Source of the DNA: Homarus americanus
Lineage: Eukaryota > Arthropoda > Malacostraca > Decapoda > Nephropidae
DNA: 64,000 bases
NCBI RefSeq assembly: GCF_018991925.1
Contig: NW_024732238.1
Location: 8,016,642-8,080,641 of the forward strand
Reading direction: 5' to 3'
In this document: positions 47,861 through 60,166 of the stretch, in pieces
Layout of the letters: the number at the start of each line of letters is the position of its first letter
Numbering within the stretch: position 1 is the stretch's first letter
Made by a program: the position numbers and the translations under genes
Notes under the pieces: generated by a model
Database searches by the model: none
What the model saw: only the letters and a program-made list of their open reading frames with translations
Told to the model about the DNA's origin: nothing

Positions 47861-49905
47861 ACCTTACAATGAAGTGCTATAGACCAGACTTCCACAGAGA
47901 CCTCTCATATTATCAATAAAACACTCTGATTGGCGACCCAAGTCATGACCTTCCCATAATGTGAGCGAATGACAGTAACTGGTTTCGTAATTACTGTATT
48001 TTGTTAAATGTAATAAAAATAACAAAGTAATTTATTGACCCAAAACAGACAGCAAACTGGCGTCAACTAATACTTTGTTTACAGATGCGGTTATTCAGCC
48101 AAAATGTTGATATTATCTGCTTAGCTGATATCGAATGGTGCGTCCCGGTATTGTACGAGTACTAATGCTATTAATATTTACACTTAGAGAGGGATTAACT
48201 AGACAAAGGCGGTCTATGGGTTACAATTGCTGTACTTTGTCAAGAGTTTGTAGTGAAGAAACCACAATGAGATGACCTGTACTGTACCTAACCTGACTTG
48301 TGTCTCTGGTGCATCATGAGTCTGAGTCACCAGAAGAACTCTTGTGGTCATCCATTTCCTCCATCTTCAAGTCATGTCCTGGAATGATGAATTATTACAA
48401 CTCTCTTCTAATATATTAAATAATACCCCTGCAGTACAGTACACTGCCTATACTTATTACCAGATATCCATAATATACAGTACATGATAAACAAGTTTCA
48501 ACAAATAATACTGCACCTATAGAAGCAAACAAACAAACCAAATCCCATTTTGTTGTGTTTTGTCAATGTAAACAACTTCCTCACAGAAACATATCACAAT
48601 ATAAATTACTTCAACTTAATTTAGTATTTCCGGGAACAATATTTAGTATATGAAGGAACATAGCAGACTGGTTTACTGAGTACATGAAGCATTACACAGC
48701 ACAATAAACATCAGATATGAAAAGTGGAGAAAAACGTAAAGTAACTTTTGGCCTTATTTTACCATAGGTCTAACAGTAGTGACATAACGTTGATAAATAG
48801 CATTGACACGGTGTCACAGTAATGTCTTAGTCATCTCCTGATTATACTGTAACTGCCCTACAATGTTTCATGCAACTGTACATTTTACGCAGCCTTTATG
48901 CAAGGTATCTATTAGTGAAAGAAAACGTAAGAACTCTTGGTAAGAGTAAGGCAGAGTTACATTCAGCACTTTCTCCATCAATTTATTGTAAGAATGTGGC
49001 AACATTAACAAAAATAATTAGAAGTCAAATGTTGTTGACCAGGGCTGCAAAACCTCCATGTGTTTGAGAGTAACAACGGACTTATTCTCAGTCAGAGTAT
49101 TAAAACAAATCATGCAACTAAAATTGTACATAGGACCCTGATTGGGAGCTTCAGTGTGTTAGGAGCTTGGGCAGTGAGCTGATTCTCTAAATCTTGTTGT
49201 ATAGAAGCATACTTGAGCAAGCCCAATCGTCAAGAGTGGGGCGCAGCTACAGAATCCTGCTAAGTGCCAAATAGGCTGGCGCCGGTCCTGGAAACCAGTA
49301 CATGCCAGCAATCGTGACAGAGGCCGTGCACAGTGCCAGCAGTACATAACAGAGAGAGCCAGTACGCAACAGAGCGTAACAGGGCCAGTTCAGAATTTGA
49401 CCTAATAGGGTGTACAGTATCATCATCTCCAGGGCACTACTCGGTCATACTTGGACACTTGGGCCTGAATTGGCGTGAAGCTCTTTTCTCTTTGAATTCA
49501 AGTTCAATATTGACCAATTACATCAAGGCTGGTTAACAAAGCTAACTAGCCATACAAGTCTTATAGAGTTCTTTAACATTCTATTAATCATAAATCATAT
49601 ATGTATATATGACAGATGTGTATTATTCTCTGTTAATTTAGTGACTTGAAATATATTGTGTTGAGGAGACCTTATATAAAATTATTAAGTCATTATTTAT
49701 TATTAAACAACGCAGTGACAAAGTTTACACAGTTTAAAATAATTAATAATATTATATAGTAATTATATCATTGTTGTTAGATGGTTTAAATAATAAATAT
49801 AAGTTAAAACTATTGCCTGGTGTAAGCCTGACTGATGGGTCATGCATGAGGTAAACAACAACAGCTGCCTGAGGTAAATCATGGCAGGGAGGCAGACCTT
49901 GTTGG
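47861..49905. other. No recognised gene or repeat
   Basis: About 2 kb of mostly AT-rich sequence. Open frames of 60-70 codons resemble nothing I know. CAGTACATAACAGAGAG-type short repeats occur near 49340-49385. Confidence 0.45.
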
Positions 49906-50169
49906 TGACTTGGCCGGTGATCTAGGCCGGTGATCTGGGCCGATGATCTGAGCCCAGTGAACTGGAAGCAGGCAGATACAGGCGGTGAACTAAGCGGTGA
50001 TCTAGGCCGGTGATCTAGGCCCAGTAGACGCCTAGGCCGGTGATCTAGGCCGGTGAACTAGGCCCGGTGATCCTAGGCCCGGTGATCTAGGCCCTGTGAA
50101 CTAGGCCAGTGATCTAGGCAGTGATCAGGCTCGGTGATCTAGGCCTGTGAACTAGGCCGGTGATCTGGG
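49906..50169. repeat. GGTGATCTAGGCC minisatellite running into the assembly gap
   Basis: About 18 degenerate 13-16-base units of the form CGGTGATCTAGGCC / CGGTGAACTAGGCC. The array is cut by the run of N. Confidence 0.9.
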
Positions 50170-50269
50170 NNNNNNNNNNNNNNNNNNNNNNNNNNNNNNN
50201 NNNNNNNNNNNNNNNNNNNNNNNNNNNNNNNNNNNNNNNNNNNNNNNNNNNNNNNNNNNNNNNNNNNNN
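50170..50269. other. Assembly gap (100 N)
   Basis: Exactly 100 N, usually a placeholder for a gap of unknown size, between the minisatellite and a 26-base T tract. Confidence 0.99.
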
Positions 50270-50300
<31 letters not shown>

Positions 50301-51030
50301 ATTGTGAGTAAGATTGGGTGGGTTAAGTTTTTGTTTTGGGAGGATTGTAGGTTTTATTAGTGGTTGGCAGAGTTGGGTTATTATTGCTTTCTTTCTTTTT
50401 CCTTTTGGCTTGTAAAGGTCTTCTGCAATTTGCATGGAGGGCTTTTGCAGGTATTGTGCATTCCTGGTCCCATTCTTTGAGGGAGAGGGTTTGTGTACAG
50501 GTACTATGCACCCTTCCCCGACCTTATTGGCTAAGGGAGGCGTCCATGTCATCTGTATGTTGGTACCATTCTTTGTAAGGCACCCCTCCCTGACCTTGTT
50601 GGCTAAGGGAGGCGCCCATGTCAACAGTGTTGGTAACATTCTTTGAGGGAGAGGGCTTTGTACAGGTACTGTGCACCTCTCCCCGACCTTATTGGCTAAG
50701 GGAGGCGTACACGTCATCTGTGTTAGTATGGGATGGGTAAGTTAGGTATTTGTTTTGGGAGGAATGGTTGGGTGTGGTTAGTGAATGGTTGAATGGTTAT
50801 TTTTTATTTTGGGTGGGATTGCTAGTAAAGGCTGGGTATGTTAGGTTTTTATTTTGGGGGGATTGTTAGGGTTTTTTCTTTTCCTTTTTTTTTAGAAGCA
50901 GGTTGAGGTTAGTTTTTTTTTTTTTTTTTAATATTGTTGAGTAGGGTTTTACTCGGGAGTGGTGTTTGGGTGTGAGTTTGGGGGCGTGGGGTTTTGATTG
51001 AGGGGGGTAAGGAGGGAGGTGGTTGATCTG
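50270..51030. repeat. Poly-T, then ~95-bp tandem repeats (50465-50730)
   Basis: After the T tract, a repeated unit (CATTCTTTGAGGGAGAGGG, GTACAGGTACTRTGCAC, TTGGCTAAGGGAGGCG, CATGTCATCTGT) occurs about three times, the middle copy shortened. The rest is T/G-rich with another T tract at 50914-50928. No gene. Confidence 0.7.
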
Positions 51031-51032
51031 TA

Positions 51033-51487
51033 TAAGACCATAAGAACATAAGAAAGTGGGATACTGCAGGAGGCCGACTGGCCCATACAGGGCAGATCCC
51101 TTTCACACCCATGACAGATCCCTTTCACACCCATTGCAGATCCCTGGGGCAGGGTCAGGTTACAAAGGTTGGGTAAGTCAGGTAAGGCTAGGTTAGATTA
51201 GGTTAGGGGGGAGTGGTTGGGTGTGGGTTAGGAGAGGTGTTTGGTTTAATTTCGGGGGAAGTTGTTGGATATGATTACGGGGAAGTTACGTGTCTGTTTG
51301 AATGATCTGCTCTACAATTGAATTGCATAATGGTGATCATGTTAGTGTGGATGTGTTTGGTTTGTTCTGGGTTACTTACTGTATATGAGATTGAAATTTG
51401 GGGGTGCAGCGATGATATCTAAGTTGTCGAGTGACTGTGAACGTGGTCTGTGTGTGGTATATGTAGGTGGGGGAAGGGCGATGACAT
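51033..51487 (-). pseudogene. LINE-E: ORF2 start stub and 3' end
   Basis: On the - strand, directly after the solo LTR, the frame gives MITIMQFNCR near 51340. This is the typical start of a LINE ORF2 endonuclease (MITIxQWNCRS...). It is lost within about 20 residues. The strand then runs into a 3' end with CTCCTGCAGTATCCCACTTT and CTTATGTTCTTATGGTCTTAT (51033-51070), a tail type I associate with decapod LINEs. The copy appears to be internally deleted, with ORF1, a short ORF2 stub and the 3' UTR. Confidence 0.5.
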
Positions 51488-53525
51488 TGTAACAGGCCGA
51501 GTTTTCTCTTTTTATTAATTTACCATCCAGATATTCTTTTCTGTTAGTAGTCTATTTATTCATATACTTATATGTTCGTTGTAGCATTCTTTCCAATGAG
51601 TATCCTGTTTTATATACTTATCATTCTTCAATTCTTTACATATACAGTATACTTATTCTTATATATTCTTGCTTATATTCTTATATGTTCTTTATCTCTA
51701 TGTACCTTGTATTCTTATATATTCTTATATAAGTAACTCTTATGCTTCTTTGTTTATATTTTCCAAGTCAATGTTCTTTCTTTTCATTTCCTTTCATATA
51801 TTATAATCTCTTCCATAAATTTGGCTCTAGTTATATTCTAAACCATGGATTAACTGGGAAACCATGTCTTTCTTATTACCACACTTATTATACTTACACC
51901 GGTAGAACTGCCACCACCCAGGATTTTTCTAGAATATAACATCTCTTAGTTAACTGTTAGGTAGCGAGCTTCTAGGCACGTGAGTTAGTTATTTTCTGAG
52001 AACCAATGTGGGAAAGGATAGAGTGGTGATACTCGTAGATTACTAATTCAATATTTATGAGCACAGTGATTGGATAAGATTCATCTTAGATTCACTCAGA
52101 CAAAACAGAACTGCAATTTATTTATTACGTCATCAAACACTTCAAGAACTTATTACCTCATTAAATACCTCCAAATACTTATTACTTCAATCGACAACTG
52201 TGGTATTATCACTCTGCCAAATGATATTCAGTACTAGGCATACACCAGATATCACGGGACCCTCAGGTCTTACCTTACCAAGTAGCAAATTGACTCTTCA
52301 CTTCTTGGTTATATCATTATACTCTCAGATTATCATTTCATGGTCACTACAGATGAATACATAGCACAATTATCGCAACATACAATACCTCCTGTTAATT
52401 CGCAAGGAACAACATGGCACTTTTAACTCTCATTCAGTGGTTCAATACTTAACCTGGAATACTATATTTCTGCTAGTTATCCCCCAAACAAGATACAATA
52501 ATACTTAGGCCCATGTAACTGTGAGGAGTGCCCCAGGGCAACGCTGGTCTCTACAACAAAAGAAGATCGCTGTTAGGGGTCGGTTGTAGACCGACACACG
52601 CCCCGGGGAGCTGGTGCCTGATTTGCAGGAAACGGACTTCCCAGTTTAATCTTGTCGAATTAACGCGTTGAGGAAGAGTCACAAAAGCCTGATTCTCCCT
52701 CGTGTAGAGGTATATACGTGCACCTGCTGGGCAGCTTGGGCCTCCGTATTCATACCAGAAGGGTCGATCTTACCAACAACATAACTTCTCTATCATTTTG
52801 GATCACTGTATACTTGGTTATGAACTCCGGTGTTCTTGATCAGGGTAATTTCCTATGTCTATTCATATAATCTAATCAGAGGTTGAGCTTGCCAGGAAAA
52901 GGTGGAATATACACGTCGATAACATTAATTCTGCAAGCTCAGGCCTGAGGCGAACAAGGAGCTATTCACGGGGAGGCGCTAGATCTTGGAGATTATACCA
53001 GTTGACAGAATAGTTCAGGAGATTAATGACTTTCTTAAATAGACAACTGACACTAACTAAACTATAAACATCAGGTTCTCTGATGTCGGGGCGACAAAAT
53101 GATATAACTTCAGGCGCGATCAGAAACTCATGGATACCCCCACGGACGACATAAAATACGCCACTCTAGCTGGCAAACTCGACACTCACTTACTTGACAC
53201 GTTCTACTAACGATAAGGACAGTTGAAGCGTTCTACCCCACTCACAATGGATCTTGAATGTTCCAACTGTAAACAGACATATCTAAGTTGACTCAAAACA
53301 AGGGTGTTCTCTCTCACACTCAAATTCATTTTATAGAGAGGTTGGTTTCAGTAAGTCAAAGAAAATGGGATAACGGAGGACTGAGGTGTCTTGAAGTGAT
53401 GAGAAAACGGACTCCTCAGATGGAGGATTCAAACGAAAGCCGAGTTACATGTTTGTGGGCTATTGAGCGTAATATGAATCATTTGACTTTGGCGCTAACT
53501 GACGTGTAAGACGGTGGTCGTTACA
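51488..53525 (-). mobile_element. Solo LTR (2038 bp) in LINE-E with ACAT target duplication
   Basis: Ends are TGTAACAGG... and ...GGTCGTTACA. Read on -, it starts TGTAACGACC and ends CTGTTACA. ACAT flanks both sides (51484-51487 and 53526-53529). Read on -, TATAAAAT lies near the start (53335-53328) and AATAAA near the end (51516-51511), as expected for an LTR in minus orientation. No gag or pol is present. It is long for a solo LTR. Confidence 0.68.
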
Positions 53526-53529
53526 ACAT

Positions 53530-55045
53530 GACTGTGTGTGGGGAAGTTGGGGGGAGGGGGGAATGTGCTAGGTTCGTGTCGGGGTTGTTTCCTGTTTCCT
53601 TTGAGGAAGTGCCGAATAGATCTATTTTGATTATAGATTTTGTTGGGTGTGTGTATTGTATTATTCTTTTGCTGTCAGGTGTGTAGGGGGAAAGGGGAGA
53701 GGTGTTCTTCCTCTTTGGTCTAGGGGTCTTTACTACTAGTTCTGTGGGGGGATGGGCTGCCATTTTATTTTTGGGAGTCTGAGGTGTTAGGGGAGGATTG
53801 AGTTTGGTCTGGGTGTTTGTGGTCCGGGAGTTCATGGTAGTCGTGTGAGAGAAGTCAGGTGTAGGCAAGGTCGAGGTGGAGGGGCCGGGAGGTTTTGGAC
53901 TAATTACTCTGGAGGGTGGGAGGGGCATGATGGAGGGTGAGGTAATGGTAGATTGGTGAGGTAAGTCAGGTGTGGGCATGGCAGAAGTGGAGGGGCGGAG
54001 GGAGATTGCAGTGGTTTCTCTGGGGGAGGGGGTGGCATGTTGGTCCGGTCGGAGATGGGGTCAGTGGGGAAGATGAGGTCGGGACCGGTTCTGAAGGAAT
54101 CAGGAATGTGTATGGTAGGGAGGCCGTTCGCCTTCAAACCATCAATTGCCAGTTTCAGAAAAAGAGACCTGTTTCCGTTGCTTAGGGTATGTGCCAGAAG
54201 TATGATGGTGGTGATTTTTGCGTCAATGTCGTGGGAGGGTGGGTGGGGGTTGGGGCGGTCAGGTTGTTGGTCCAGCAAGTGCGGGTGGGGAGGGTCGTGG
54301 CAGTAGGGAGTGAATGGTGGGGAGGTGGAGGTGGTGCTGTGGGAGGTGAGGGTCGGCGGGGAGGGAGTGGTGTTGTGCTGTTGTCGAGTCTGATTTGACA
54401 TTTGTTGCTGATGGCAGAGTGTGGGCCTTTACAGTTGCAGCACTTTGTTTCAGTGGCCGTGCAGTTTCGGTGGGAGTGGCCTTTGTTGGCACACTTTGAG
54501 CAAGTTTGTGTGTTATTGCACCGGTTAGTGTTGTGTCCGAATTGGTAACATTTGTAACATTGGTGAACTTGGATGTAGTGTTGAAATTCAATGTAACGTG
54601 AGGGGATGATGTTGTTGCCGATTTTTATGCCGTTTGATTTTAATTTAATGGCATCTGTTTGTGTTGCTGTGGTGATTTTTAGCATGGGAAGGGTTCCCAA
54701 CCGGGTTGCTGATGTCATTTTGTTGGTGTTGTGGGAGTTGAGTTCATTCAGTAGATTAGGGTTGTCCAGGATAGGAGGGATGACTTTTCTGCATATAAGG
54801 GTGCATTTTGCACGGTACTCAGTTGAGCTGAGGACCGTTAAGCCATTGTCTTTTAGTTTTTTACTCACTGCTGGGGAGTGGAACTGGTCGGCGTCTTCGT
54901 CAGTCTGTACAAATATTTTGATTATGTCGTCATTGATGAAGGAACGGATTTGGAAAATCAAGGTCAGCTGGAAGATGAGTGAGGCGAGGTCTGAGCATAG
55001 TTGGAGGGTGCAGTCTACTCTAATTTTTATTGAGGGCATGTTTAC
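53530..55045 (-). pseudogene. LINE-E ORF1 (gag-like, three zinc knuckles)
   Basis: The - strand frame 55039-54182 begins MPSIKIRVDCTLQLC. It has an RRM-like/coiled N-terminal half (FVQTDEDADQFHS, TEYRAKCTLICRKVI), then knuckles CYKCYQFGHNTNRC, CSKCANKGHSHRNC and CCNCKGPHSAISNKC, and a Pro-rich tail. The tail continues in other frames (54401-53904 and 53979-53530), so two frameshifts separate it from the ORF1 end. ORF1p of I/Jockey-type LINEs binds RNA. The solo LTR cuts the element just after ORF1; ORF2 would follow. Confidence 0.7.
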
Positions 55046-55062
55046 TACTTTAGTGGAGATTT

Positions 55063-55688
55063 ATGGAGATCTCCCCTGACAATGTCCCTAATTTCCTGCG
55101 CCCCTCACTTAGGGGACGACAAGTGAGGCCCTTTGTTCCGGAGCCCCTGCGGTGCTTCAGATGCCAGAAATATGGGCACCATCAGACGAGGTGCACATAC
55201 AAGGAAATCTGCGCCGTCTGTGCGCAGAAGCACGGCACACACTCCTGCCTCACCAAGTTGAAGAATGGGGAAAAAACTGCCCCCAAGTGTGCCAACTGCA
55301 GGGGCAAACACCACGCCTGGAACCCTGGATGCTCAGAGAGGACAAAGAGGGTCCGGGCAAACCGACCAGCAGCAAGACCGGCCCCCACCGCTTGCACACC
55401 AGCTCCAACAAGTACCTTCGTGTGGGGAACCCAAAAGCAAAAACAACAAAGCCAACCCCCTCAACCGGTCAACACCCAAAGTGCAGCCCAGTTTCCTGGC
55501 CTCCCTACAGGCACACCACAGACCCCCAAGCAGCAGACAACGACAACAACTACGAAAAAGAAAAAAAAAGCACACACCAAGGCACCAGAAGGAATGATAC
55601 AGTATCAGACCTAGCCAAGGTACTAACAACCTTCGCGGAGGGCCTAATTGGACTATTGGGCCACAAGATCCAGCCTACACAGCTCTAA
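55063..55688 (+). pseudogene. LINE-D ORF1 (zinc-knuckle part)
   Basis: Frame 55063-55614 encodes FVPEPLRCFRCQKYGHHQ, then knuckles CFRCQKYGHHQTRC, CAVCAQKHGTHSC and CANCRGKHHAWNPGC, and a Pro/Gln/Lys-rich tail. A frameshift near 55590 moves the end (DLAKVLTTFAEGLIGLL) into the next frame, stopping at 55688. The N-terminal half usual for this family is absent, which fits 5' truncation on insertion. The ATG at 55063 overlaps the presumed target duplication, so it may not be the element's own start. A further 104-codon frame (55695-56009) bridges to ORF2. Confidence 0.7.
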
Positions 55689-55984
55689 ATACTCATGGGG
55701 AGCGTCCCCGGGCAAGTCGCCACAGCTCCAGCCACCTCAGTGGACGACACCATGCTGGCTCCCCACACGAGTGACAGCCTAGGTCACTCGACACCGAAAA
55801 AGGCCACCAGGGAACCAAAGATACCGTCAGCTCCCAGAAAGAAACTGGACGTTTCAGCTCCCCTGAACCGAACCACGGCCCAGAAGGCAAAAACCACCAC
55901 AGAACAAGACGATATGAATTTGATCCAGTCGGAATCAGACCTGAATATATCCATCGAGGATCACCAGAAGTCTTTGATGAAACA

Positions 55985-57270
55985 GTGGTGGAAAACACCA
56001 GCCCCCTGAACATCCTTTCATGGAATGCTCAGGGCATCAAAAACAAGAAACACCTCCTGCAAGAAGCAGCAGCCAAGGACAAGCTTGACATTATACTGCT
56101 ACAAGAAACACTCCTACAAGAACACCGCTGTTTCAAATTCAGTGGCTACAAGACATACAGGAGGCATTTCACGCAGGCGTCGACAAGAGGATGTATGATC
56201 TTGGTCAAGTCGAGCATACCCTCCTCCGAGGCATACAGCATTTGCCATGTGGGGAAAACATTGAGACACAGGTCGTCAAAGTAACCCTCCAAGAACGGGA
56301 AATAACTGTCCACAACATCTACAAGAACCCAAGGGGCTCACTGAAGGTGACTCAATTATTCGCTTCAGCCGCTGACCACGCCACACTCATAGGAGGGGAT
56401 TTCAATGCACACCATCCCTTTCTAAGCTCGGTAAGCCCCACAAATGAAGACAGCCTACACCTATACTCCACCTTTCAAGACACACCCGAGATCGGCCTTC
56501 TAAACACCGGAGAGCCCACCCACATTAGGGGAGGGAGGCTAGATCTAACCTTCGTCTCCAGTGTACTACAGCCTTCGGCCTCCTGGCAGCTACACCCCAC
56601 GCTGACCAGCGACCACTTTGCCACCCTAACAACGCTGAAGGTGAACAAACTCCCCACTCCAACCCCCGCCGAAATGGAGATACAATACCCAAAAGGCAGA
56701 CTGGGAACTCTAAAGGAAACACCTGGCTAAGTGACGCGCCAAATCACAGCCGGCTGGTGCAGCACCCCTGGACGAGACAACCCTCCACCAACAATTGGTT
56801 GAGGCGTTTCACCAAGCGGCAGAAGAGGCTATTCCAAAAACAAAACCTACATCAAGACAGTACAATGATTACTGGTACTACTGTCCCAGCATGAAAGAAC
56901 TCAACCACAGAGTGAACATGGCCCGAAGAAACTACAGAAGACATCCCACGGAAACAAACAGACATCTCCTACAAGACATAGTCAAGGATACCAGGGAAGA
57001 GAAGGAAGAAATTAAAAGCGTAAGCTACCTCAAGTGGTGCTCTGAACTGAACGAGCACACCTCCCTCGGCAAAATGTGGGCCCAGATCTGAAGGGCATCT
57101 GGGAAGGCAACACCAACACCACCAACCCATCCCAACCCAAAAGAGGAAGCCGAGAGACATGCAAAACTGTTCTCCGACCGAGCAGCAACGAAAAACCTCC
57201 CGAGACATGCGGAGGAGACACAATGGCGTCTGCGACAGACCAGACTCCAGATGATCGAAGAGGCCTGCAA
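55985..57270 (+). pseudogene. LINE-D ORF2: APE endonuclease and linker
   Basis: It starts LNILSWNAQGIKNKK (catalytic Asn), then IILLQETLL (Glu). After a frameshift near 56230 come TLIGGDFNAHHPF (GDFNAHH), GLLNTGEPTHIRGGRLDLTF and LTSDHFATL (SDH), all APE-family endonuclease landmarks. The linker (56795-57091) has DYWYYCPSMKELNHRVNMARR. This domain nicks the target DNA to prime reverse transcription. All key residues I can check are present; only the frame is broken. Confidence 0.75.
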
Positions 57271-58912
57271 TGGTGAAGATGACACCGACAAACCCTTCAA
57301 CCAGCAAGAAGTTCAGAAGTCGATAAAACTAAGCAAGGACACAGCACCAGGGGCCGACAGGATAACCTACTCCATGCTTTCCCATGCCGGAAAAGCCGGA
57401 CACAAGGCTTTGCTACAAGTCATCAATGCTTCGTGGACAGCATAGAGACTTCCACCGGAATGGAAGAAGGCAGATATACAGCCCATTCCAAAGCCCAGAG
57501 AACCAGACAAACCAAGACCCATCTCCCTCCTCAGCTGCATAGCGAAGAAGGGAGAAAGAATGGCTCTCAACAGACTCAAGTGGAAAGTAGGCAGCCCACA
57601 CCCTCACATTTTTGCTTAAACCGAGAAAACCGGCACAGGCAACAACATTGCCGAGATACTCAGAACAGTGGACAATAAACCAGCTTTGGTGGTCTTCCTC
57701 GACTTGGAGGAGGCTTTCGAACTAGCAAATCCACTGGCCATTATAACGACGCTCGCCGAAAAAGGCGTCAAAGGAAGGTTGCTGGGGTGGATCCAGAACT
57801 ACCTCACACAGAGAGAAGCAAGAGTACGCTTTCAGGGGGCAACGTCAAGCTACAGGGTCAACGAAAACGGAACCCCACAAGGAGGCATCCTCAGTCCAAT
57901 GCTGTTCAATGTCCTGATGGAAAATCTAGTCAGACTTCCTTTCAGACAAACAGCCAAGTTCCTCTGGTATGCAGACGACTTACAGCTCATAGTAAGAGGA
58001 GCAAACAGACTAGTCAACACACAACACACACTCCAACTTATAGAAGAGGAGTGCAACAGACTTGGAATCAAGATAAATCCAGCGAAATCGAAAGCGATGG
58101 CCATCTGCACAGACACACCAGACATGATGCTCTCCATACAAAACACGCCGGTAGTCTGGACCAACACCCACCAGTGTCTTGGAATCTGGTTGGACCAGAA
58201 ACTCACTTTCAAGCCGCAACTCGAGTATCTCAGGTACAGGACGAAGAGCAGACACAACATAATGAGGTCGCTCACCAGCACAACCGCAGGAGCGAACATA
58301 CACGTGCTCAAAGCCTGCTACACGGCCGCCATCAGATCGCTGGTATATTACAGTGCTCCAACGCTCATTGGACTGAGAGAAGACCAGATAGCTAAGCTAG
58401 AAGTTATCCAAAATAATGCTCTCAGGACCATGCTCGGAGCACCCATGTGGACCAGAATTTGCAATTTGCAAATGGAAACTGAACTACCACCCCTGGCAGT
58501 ACGAGTCAAGCTGGTGACAGCCGATCTCGCCAAAATCTGCAGATCAGATAAGCCGACAGCTGCCAAAACACGAATCAGTGCCTCCCTCCACCTCGACCAC
58601 AGAGTGCGAGGGGCCTCCTGGTCGCACGAGGCAAGCGAGGTCATCGGGCACCTGCTAGCAGAAACACTCGTCAAGAACAACCAAGACATACGAGACAAGG
58701 ATTATGTAGTTCCTCCACCAGCCACAATCAAAATTACCGAACTAGGTGATAGCAAAGCCAACCTCCAGAAGGAGGACCTCAAAAGAATAACTCTGGAAGC
58801 CATAGCCATCGAGACACCAGCTGTGCAGCATCATGCTTCACAGACGGCTCGGTGGACCCAAAACATCATAGATCCAGAGCTGCCTTCTACACCCTACAAA
58901 CAGAGTTGGTAG
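57251..58912 (+). pseudogene. LINE-D ORF2: reverse transcriptase
   Basis: Blocks are KDTAPGADRITYSML (57340), WKKADIQPIPKPREPDKPRP and ISLLSCIAKKGERM (57460, other frame). The long frame 57668-58912 then has LVVFLDLEEAFE (motif A Asp), NGTPQGGILSPMLFN, the catalytic box WYADDLQL (YADD intact), a GIKINPAKSKAM thumb and a CLGIWLDQKLTF tether. The 414-codon frame is the longest real coding segment in the window. The RT is intact at its active site, but upstream frameshifts disable the polyprotein. Confidence 0.82.
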
Positions 58913-59629
58913 CAATCTCAAAGGCCCTACAACACGCTGCAACACAACACAACTAGTCCATCATAATTCACACAGACTCGAAAATGGCCATGCAGGCGCT
59001 GCAACACAGTCAACCAAGAGACAACGTACACATCATAACCTCGATCCTCGCACAGCTATAGGACTTCCAAAGACAAAATCGCCCTGTCGTCTTACACTGG
59101 ATTCCCAGTCATGTAGGGATTGGGGGAAACGACGTGGCAGACGAAGCAGCCAAGGCAGCCACACGTTCTAGAAGCGTACACATTCAAGTTCCAGCAAGCG
59201 TGCAACAAATCAAGAACCACCTCAGAAAGACTACCAAGCTCCACATCCAAAAGAGCTTCCTTCACGCATTCAACGCTGGTTCCCAATCAGCCAAATGGTA
59301 CCTGGCGGCTACAAAAAGGGGAACCACCTTTCTCGGACAAGAAAACACCAAGACAAACCCAAGTTAGCCTTCATCGACTACGACTAGGGTACAAGTGCTC
59401 CTGGCAGACGATCGGAAATGTCGTCAGTGAATGCACCTACTGTCAGGAGCCAGCTGCCAACCCACTGGAACACTATCTCCTCGACTGCGAAGTCACACAA
59501 GGCCTCCGAAACAGAATTCGAAACTTCCAAGAACACACAACACCAGCGGCCACTCTAACCCGAAAGACCAGAACAAACCACATTCACCACCTTCTACGGG
59601 TCATCACACGATACCCACCACCCAGATAG
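58830..59629 (+). pseudogene. LINE-D ORF2: RNase H and C-terminal Cys/His motif
   Basis: Three frames give FTDGSVDPKHH, TELVAISKALQHA, IIIHTDSKMAMQAL and LHWIPSHVGIGGNDVADEAA, supplying the D-E-D-D type residues of RNase H1. Two in-frame stops lie inside this stretch. From 59370 RLRLGYKCSW, then CTYCQEPAANPLEHYLLDC form the C..C...H....C motif common at the end of I/Jockey ORF2. Stop at 59627. RNase H removes the RNA strand of the hybrid. Its presence places LINE-D in the I-type group. Confidence 0.75.
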
Positions 59630-60036
59630 CTCAGGAAGTATCCTCCTCCAGCAAGTGCGGACCCCAGTTCAGGGGGCGCGCCACTCCAAAACTGACCACG
59701 TCCAAGAGTGGGGATTGATGGTAAGCGTTCACTGACCGAGGGTCTGCTCACACTTGCAAACCTGCAGTATCCTTTCATATCTGCAGCTAGGACAACCTCC
59801 AATCCCAAATCCGGTCTGGCTGCTCCAAGAGCTCCAGCCAGAACCACAAAACGGGCCGACTACAGGCAAAGGCCCGTGTTGGACTACGGTCCGACAATCT
59901 CAACGACAACAAGCCGTGGCTCTCATTCTACTTTACTCTCTAGAACCAGCAAGACATTCCAACAAGCTCCTCACCCAACAGGACCTCTGAGCAAGCTTCT
60001 CACCACACAGCAACTCCCTAGCACTGCACTGTACAT

Positions 60037-60040
<4 letters not shown>
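59630..60040 (+). other. LINE-D 3' UTR
   Basis: Non-coding. The last 140 bases resemble 63520-63690 (CTCTGAGCAAGCT, GCACTGCACTGTACATWCAAT). Confidence 0.6.

Positions 60041-60112
<72 letters not shown>
60041..60112. repeat. (TA)n expanded inside LINE-D 3' UTR
   Basis: About 35 TA units. At the same place in the related 3' end at 63610-63640 only CAATATATGTACAG is found, so the array grew from a very short seed. Confidence 0.9.
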
Positions 60113-60117
<5 letters not shown>

Positions 60118-60166
60118 AACGCATTATGAGTTTCTATTCTTACCTCCATCCTGAGTGTGAGATCTC

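Larger units (their letters stand above)
55063..60166 (+). mobile_element. LINE-D (RNase H-bearing, I/Jockey group), nearly complete
   Basis: The + strand contains, in order, ORF1 C-terminal half (three zinc knuckles), ORF2 endonuclease, reverse transcriptase, RNase H, a C-terminal Cys/His motif and a 3' UTR. GAGATCTC occurs at both borders (55067-55074 and 60159-60166), a candidate 5-8 bp target duplication. The 3' end (CATCCTGAGTGTGAG) recurs at 63670-63685. Frameshifts break ORF2 at least five times. It is head-to-head with LINE-E ORF1. Confidence 0.75.

Noticed and set aside
49906..50169. CRISPR-like array
   Set aside because: Units of 13-16 bases are contiguous and degenerate, with no unique spacers, and the context is eukaryotic.
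50139..50717. 192-codon frame across the gap
   Set aside because: It includes the run of N and a poly-Lys from the T tract; it is an assembly artefact.
55105..55629. - strand frames opposite LINE-D ORF1
   Set aside because: Shadows of the zinc-knuckle ORF1 on +. The + frame has the conserved Cys/His spacing.
57850..58698. - and + frames overlapping the LINE-D RT
   Set aside because: Antisense and alternative-frame shadows of the 414-codon RT frame that carries the YADD box.
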